Source: Variovorax sp. JS1663 (GTDB taxonomy: Bacteria > Pseudomonadota > Gammaproteobacteria > Burkholderiales > Burkholderiaceae_C). From it: a stretch of DNA of 64,000 bases. This document shows, piece by piece, positions 61,230 to 64,000 of this stretch; within the stretch, counting starts at the first letter, position 1, and every line of letters starts with the position of its first letter. The notes beneath the pieces are model-generated. The model searched no databases. It worked only from the letters and a program-made list of their open reading frames with translations, and was not told where the DNA came from. A program made the translations under genes and the position numbers. The stretch covers positions 1-64,000 of the forward strand of contig NZ_LYMK01000024.1 in assembly GCF_002157355.1 (NCBI RefSeq). Reading direction: 5' to 3'.

Positions 61230-62113
61230 GCTGCCGCTCCCGGCGCTGCGGCGCGGTGGCGGGCGAAGCCGAATCCAAAGCCACCAGTGGCGGGACCTGC
61301 CGCCGCGGGCTTGACATCTGCATCCTGGACGTCGCTTTGGGCTCCGAACCGCTTCGCAAGCACCCGGTCGACCGAGGACTTGCTACCGCTCAGGGCCGCT
61401 GACTCAAACGACTGCGGGCCGGAGCGCAGCGGTGCCGCCGTCGCACCAGGGGTCGGCATGAGCCGGGCCTTGCTGTCTCGGGGCCAGTAGCCGAAGTTGG
61501 ACAAGAAGTCTCGCTGGGTGATGGAGCTGGTGAAGAAATTGCGCGCGGTGGCGTCCCAGTTCGAATAGAGGCGCGTGCTCGACGTCGCGAAGTCCTTGAA
61601 CTTCTGCAGGAGCCACGCCTTGTGCTCGTCCGTGCTGAAGCCGGCCTCCTCCGCCTTCGCCACCAGCCCTTCGTTGAACTGGTAGTCCTTCGGCAGCGCA
61701 CGCTTTCCCTTGCTGCGGCCTGCTGGTTTCACCTCACCGACGAGGGGGAACTCTTCCACAGCCAGGCTCGCAAGCGCGGACGACGCGACGAGTTCCTTGA
61801 TCTGTGCCCCGAAACGCTCGTTCACGGCATCGAACAGCTCCCCCATTTTGGTATGGCGCCATGCGCCACCCTCTACCTGCTCGAACCCCTGCAGGAGGCT
61901 TGCGCCGTTCTCGGACCAAACATTTGCGCTCAAACCGCTCAAACGCGAGAGGATCAACGGGTCGCCCGAGATCGTCGCCGGCTGTGTCGAGCGGAACGCC
62001 GCCTCGAGCAAAAGCACCCCGGCGCGCACCACCGCCGCATCGGAGGAGTGGAACCAGGCTGACTCGGTAAACCATCGAATGTCGAGCGCTGAGTGAGTGA
62101 GTGTATTGATCAT
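61226..62113 (-). CDS. Primosome-like replication protein
   Basis: A 295-residue protein. Residues 1-110 (IRWFTESAWFHSSDAAVVRAGVLLLEAAF) look like a phage replication-organiser / DUF1376-type winged-helix domain. Residues about 140-210 (LPKDYQFNEGLVAKAEEAG to SNWDATARNFFTS) match the DnaT-like DNA-binding segment. The end is low-complexity with a GFGFGFARHR motif. It is divergent from dnaB, across a gap with palindromes. Likely helps load DnaB; inferred from domain type and neighbours. Confidence 0.65.
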   Translation of the reverse strand: MINTLTHSALDIRWFTESAWFHSSDAAVVRAGVLLLEAAFRSTQPATISGDPLILSRLSGLSANVWSENGASLLQGFEQVEGGAWRHTKMGELFDAVNERFGAQIKELVASSALASLAVEEFPLVGEVKPAGRSKGKRALPKDYQFNEGLVAKAEEAGFSTDEHKAWLLQKFKDFATSSTRLYSNWDATARNFFTSSITQRDFLSNFGYWPRDSKARLMPTPGATAAPLRSGPQSFESAALSGSKSSVDRVLAKRFGAQSDVQDADVKPAAAGPATGGFGFGFARHRAAAPGAAA

Positions 62114-62230
62114 ATTTTTCGTCCGCGATGGTAGTCCGATAAGGAAAGTCGCAGAAATCTTTTTGCACTTGCATTGACGGTTGCTGCTTGTTGTCTCCAG
62201 AATATCAACACGAACTGCAATCCGTAAGTG

Positions 62231-62247
62231 CAGTTTTCTGAAAACTG
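62231..62247. promoter_or_regulatory. 17-bp palindrome in the dnaB divergent region
   Basis: CAGTTTTC-T-GAAAACTG, two perfect 8-base arms, lies 47 bases before the dnaB start and 117 bases before the divergent gene. Most likely a repressor operator. Confidence 0.6.
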
Positions 62248-62270
62248 AAACCTAAAGGTACCGGTTTCAG
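62245..62270. promoter_or_regulatory. Second inverted repeat in the dnaB divergent region
   Basis: CTGAAACC (62245-62252) and GGTTTCAG (62263-62270) are perfect 8-base arms with a 10-base spacer, overlapping the first palindrome by 3 bases. The two repeats may form a compound operator controlling dnaB and the divergent replication-transfer run. Confidence 0.6.
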
Positions 62271-62293
62271 AATGTTTAGTACGAAATCTCTCC

Positions 62294-63733
62294 ATGACCG
62301 CAACAACCGCACCTTTTGGCTTCCCACGTCCGCAACAGCCACAGTTGCCGGCCGAGGTCGCGAACGAAGCAGTAGCGGCACCGCCCTCGATCGACCCCCT
62401 TGTCTCGCAGATCAGTGAGCGCACGGTGCTGTGTTCCCTCATGCAGGACGGCCGTGAGGACCTGTCAGGCCAGATCGCAGCGACCCTGAACGCGCAGGAC
62501 TTCGGCGAGGAGATCCACGTCAACCTGTTTCGCCTCTGGCAGCAGCTGGGCCAGTCGGGCCAGGCCCGCGACCTGGCGGCGCTGGTGGACGCCTCGCGGA
62601 CGCACAATGTGTTCACGGGCGGCGAGGACTACCTGATCAACCTCGCGACGAACCCCACCTACCTGACGGCCAGCGTGGAAGCCATCCAGGCGGCGGCGAC
62701 CCGGATCAAGGACCTGAGCGTGACCCGCACGGTGCTCGCCTCAGCCAAGCTCGTCGTGGAGAAGGCCGCCCTCGGGCAGACCTCGGTGGAAGCTCTGACC
62801 ACCATGCTCGAAGACGCCGCTGGCAACGCCCGGACCTCGGCAAAGTCGTCACGCACCGGCCCTGAACACGTGGTCGGCTTCATCTCCGTCGTGCTCGAGC
62901 AGATCGAGCAGCGCCTGGAAGGCAAAGAGGTCGACTCGGGCGTCACGACGGGATTCCCGAGCCTGGACAGGCTGCTTGGGGGCTATGGCATGGTCGACGA
63001 GGATCTGATCGTGCTTGCCGCGCGGCCTTCCATGGGCAAGACCGCCATGGAGGTGAACTTCATGCTCGCCGCGGCCGAAGCGGGTCGCGCTGCCCTCCTG
63101 TATTCGATGGAGATGCGCGGCACGTCCATGGCCAAGCGGATGATCTCGCGCGCAGGCCGGGTGCCAGGTTCGATCTTCAACAGCTCCGAGCAGCTACCCG
63201 ATCGGCTGGAATCGATCTACGAGGCGGCGCAGAAGCTCGGGAACCAGCACATCTACATCGACGAGTCGCCCGGCCTGTCGCTTGCCGAGATCCGGACGCG
63301 CTCGCGCATCTTCGCGGCGCAGAACGCCGGCAAGAGGCTGATCATCGGGGTCGATTACCTGCAGCTGATCGCCGCCGGCGCCGCAGCCAAGCCGGGCGCC
63401 GATGCTCGCGTGGTCGTGGGCGATGCCTCCAAGGGCCTCAAACAGCTCGCTCGCGAACTGAAATGCCCCGTCGTTGCTCTGGCACAGCTCAGCCGGACGG
63501 TGGAGCAGCGCGCGAACAAGCGCCCCATGATGTCCGACCTGAAGGAATCGGGCCAGATCGAGCAGGACGCGGACGTGATCATGTTCCTGTACCGCGACGA
63601 AGCCTACAACCCCGAGACCACCGAACCCGGGATCACCGAAGTGATCGTCGCCAAGCAGCGCGAAGGCGCCACCGGAACGGTCAAGCTGGCCCACCAGCTG
63701 GCCTCGTCCCTCTACGAAGATCACCTTCAATAG
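62294..63733 (+). CDS. dnaB: DnaB-type replicative helicase
   Basis: A 479-residue hexameric helicase. After a Pro-rich start comes the DnaB N-terminal domain (SQISERTVLCSLMQDG), a linker helix, and the RecA-like domain: GGYGMVDEDLIVLAARPSMGKTA with Walker A near 243-250, LIIGVDYLQLI Walker B, and the C-terminal VEQRANKRPMMSDLKESGQIEQDADV block. It unwinds DNA at the fork. A plasmid copy suggests partly host-independent replication or a phage-like origin. Plus strand, divergent from the primosome-like gene. Confidence 0.96.
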   Translation: MTATTAPFGFPRPQQPQLPAEVANEAVAAPPSIDPLVSQISERTVLCSLMQDGREDLSGQIAATLNAQDFGEEIHVNLFRLWQQLGQSGQARDLAALVDASRTHNVFTGGEDYLINLATNPTYLTASVEAIQAAATRIKDLSVTRTVLASAKLVVEKAALGQTSVEALTTMLEDAAGNARTSAKSSRTGPEHVVGFISVVLEQIEQRLEGKEVDSGVTTGFPSLDRLLGGYGMVDEDLIVLAARPSMGKTAMEVNFMLAAAEAGRAALLYSMEMRGTSMAKRMISRAGRVPGSIFNSSEQLPDRLESIYEAAQKLGNQHIYIDESPGLSLAEIRTRSRIFAAQNAGKRLIIGVDYLQLIAAGAAAKPGADARVVVGDASKGLKQLARELKCPVVALAQLSRTVEQRANKRPMMSDLKESGQIEQDADVIMFLYRDEAYNPETTEPGITEVIVAKQREGATGTVKLAHQLASSLYEDHLQ

Positions 63734-63736
63734 ATC

Positions 63737-64000
63737 ATGCCCACCCCCGCACCACAGCAGCGCAAGCCGAGCAAGCGGCGCACCCGCTACAGCGCCAACG
63801 CCGTCGTTCGCAAGGAGGCCGAGCTGATGAACATCTCGCCCGAGTTCGGCGTGGCCTTATTCTTCAACCTGATGAACCGCGTCGTCAGCAGCGCCATGGT
63901 CAACGGTGAGTGCTGGATCCAGGGCATCGGGACCTTCAAGCGCACCGAGTACGCCGCGCGGCGGCGCCACAACCCTCGCACGGGCCAGATCGATCTCATT
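63737..64000 (+). CDS. HU/IHF-like DNA-binding protein (3' end outside window)
   Basis: 88 codons are visible before the window ends. After a basic N-terminal extension (QQRKPSKRRTRYS) the sequence has the HU fold: helices with EFGVALFFNLMNRVVSSAM, the WIQGIGTFKRTEYAARRRHNP beta-arm start, and RTGQ. HU/IHF proteins bend DNA in replication, recombination and transfer initiation. It begins 3 bases after dnaB and is probably co-transcribed. Confidence 0.85.
   Translation, partial: MPTPAPQQRKPSKRRTRYSANAVVRKEAELMNISPEFGVALFFNLMNRVVSSAMVNGECWIQGIGTFKRTEYAARRRHNPRTGQIDLI

Noticed and set aside
62110..62616. Minus-strand frame over the dnaB start
   Set aside because: It overlaps dnaB and the operator region and has no coding features.

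Overview
The window is GC-rich DNA that looks like part of a large conjugative plasmid or integrative conjugative element from a beta-proteobacterium, probably Burkholderiales. The basis is codon bias, an I-type (Dot/Icm-like) conjugation apparatus, a thin-pilus operon, a mercury operon, and a replication module with dnaB. No rRNA, tRNA or ordinary housekeeping genes were seen. Family calls come from motifs and gene order, without database searches.

Layout: (1) 1-336, the end of a VapC-like PIN toxin. (2) 580-4531, a broad-spectrum mercury operon, merR divergent from merTPCAB. (3) 5011-7073, an IS91-family transposase with a frameshift plus a tyrosine recombinase, followed by a 596-bp gap with an 86/87-bp direct repeat. 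(4) 7670-17599, an IncI1-like type IV thin pilus operon on the minus strand (pilL-N-O-P-Q-R-S-V order). (5) 17910-19740, a gene cut by an IS200/IS605-type TnpB element, with scrambled relics of tnpB and dotA beside it. (6) 19737-34151, the first block of the type IVB secretion system: dotA, several unknown genes, the coupling protein dotL, a DsbC-like protein, dotM and a lytic transglycosylase. (7) 34159-35940, IscB element 1 with its omega-RNA. (8) 35942-38993, unknown genes and a bactofilin. (9) 39194-45783, a four-gene SMC/condensin system of the Wadjet (JetABCD/MksBEFG) type, in the order SMC, KITE, kleisin, Toprim. (10) 46501-60638, the second secretion block: dotO, two unknowns, dotN, dotP/dotE-like membrane genes, dotF, dotG, IscB element 2, dotH, dotI and a dotJ-like gene. 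(11) 60642-64000, a phage-like replication module: two replication-helper-like genes divergent from dnaB and an HU/IHF-like gene.

The Dot/Icm-like genes would build the conjugation channel: dotG/H/F core, dotA/E/I/J/P inner-membrane parts, dotO/L/M/N energising and coupling parts. The pilus genes would support mating contact. Genes for DotB, DotC, DotD and the relaxase were not found here and may lie outside. The Wadjet-like locus, two IscB nucleases and one TnpB make the backbone unusually rich in DNA-targeting systems. The most notable observations are the reordered plasmid-borne SMC locus, two IscB elements placed exactly between stop and start codons of conjugation genes, and an iscB reading frame that runs through its element end into a TGATG junction with dotG.
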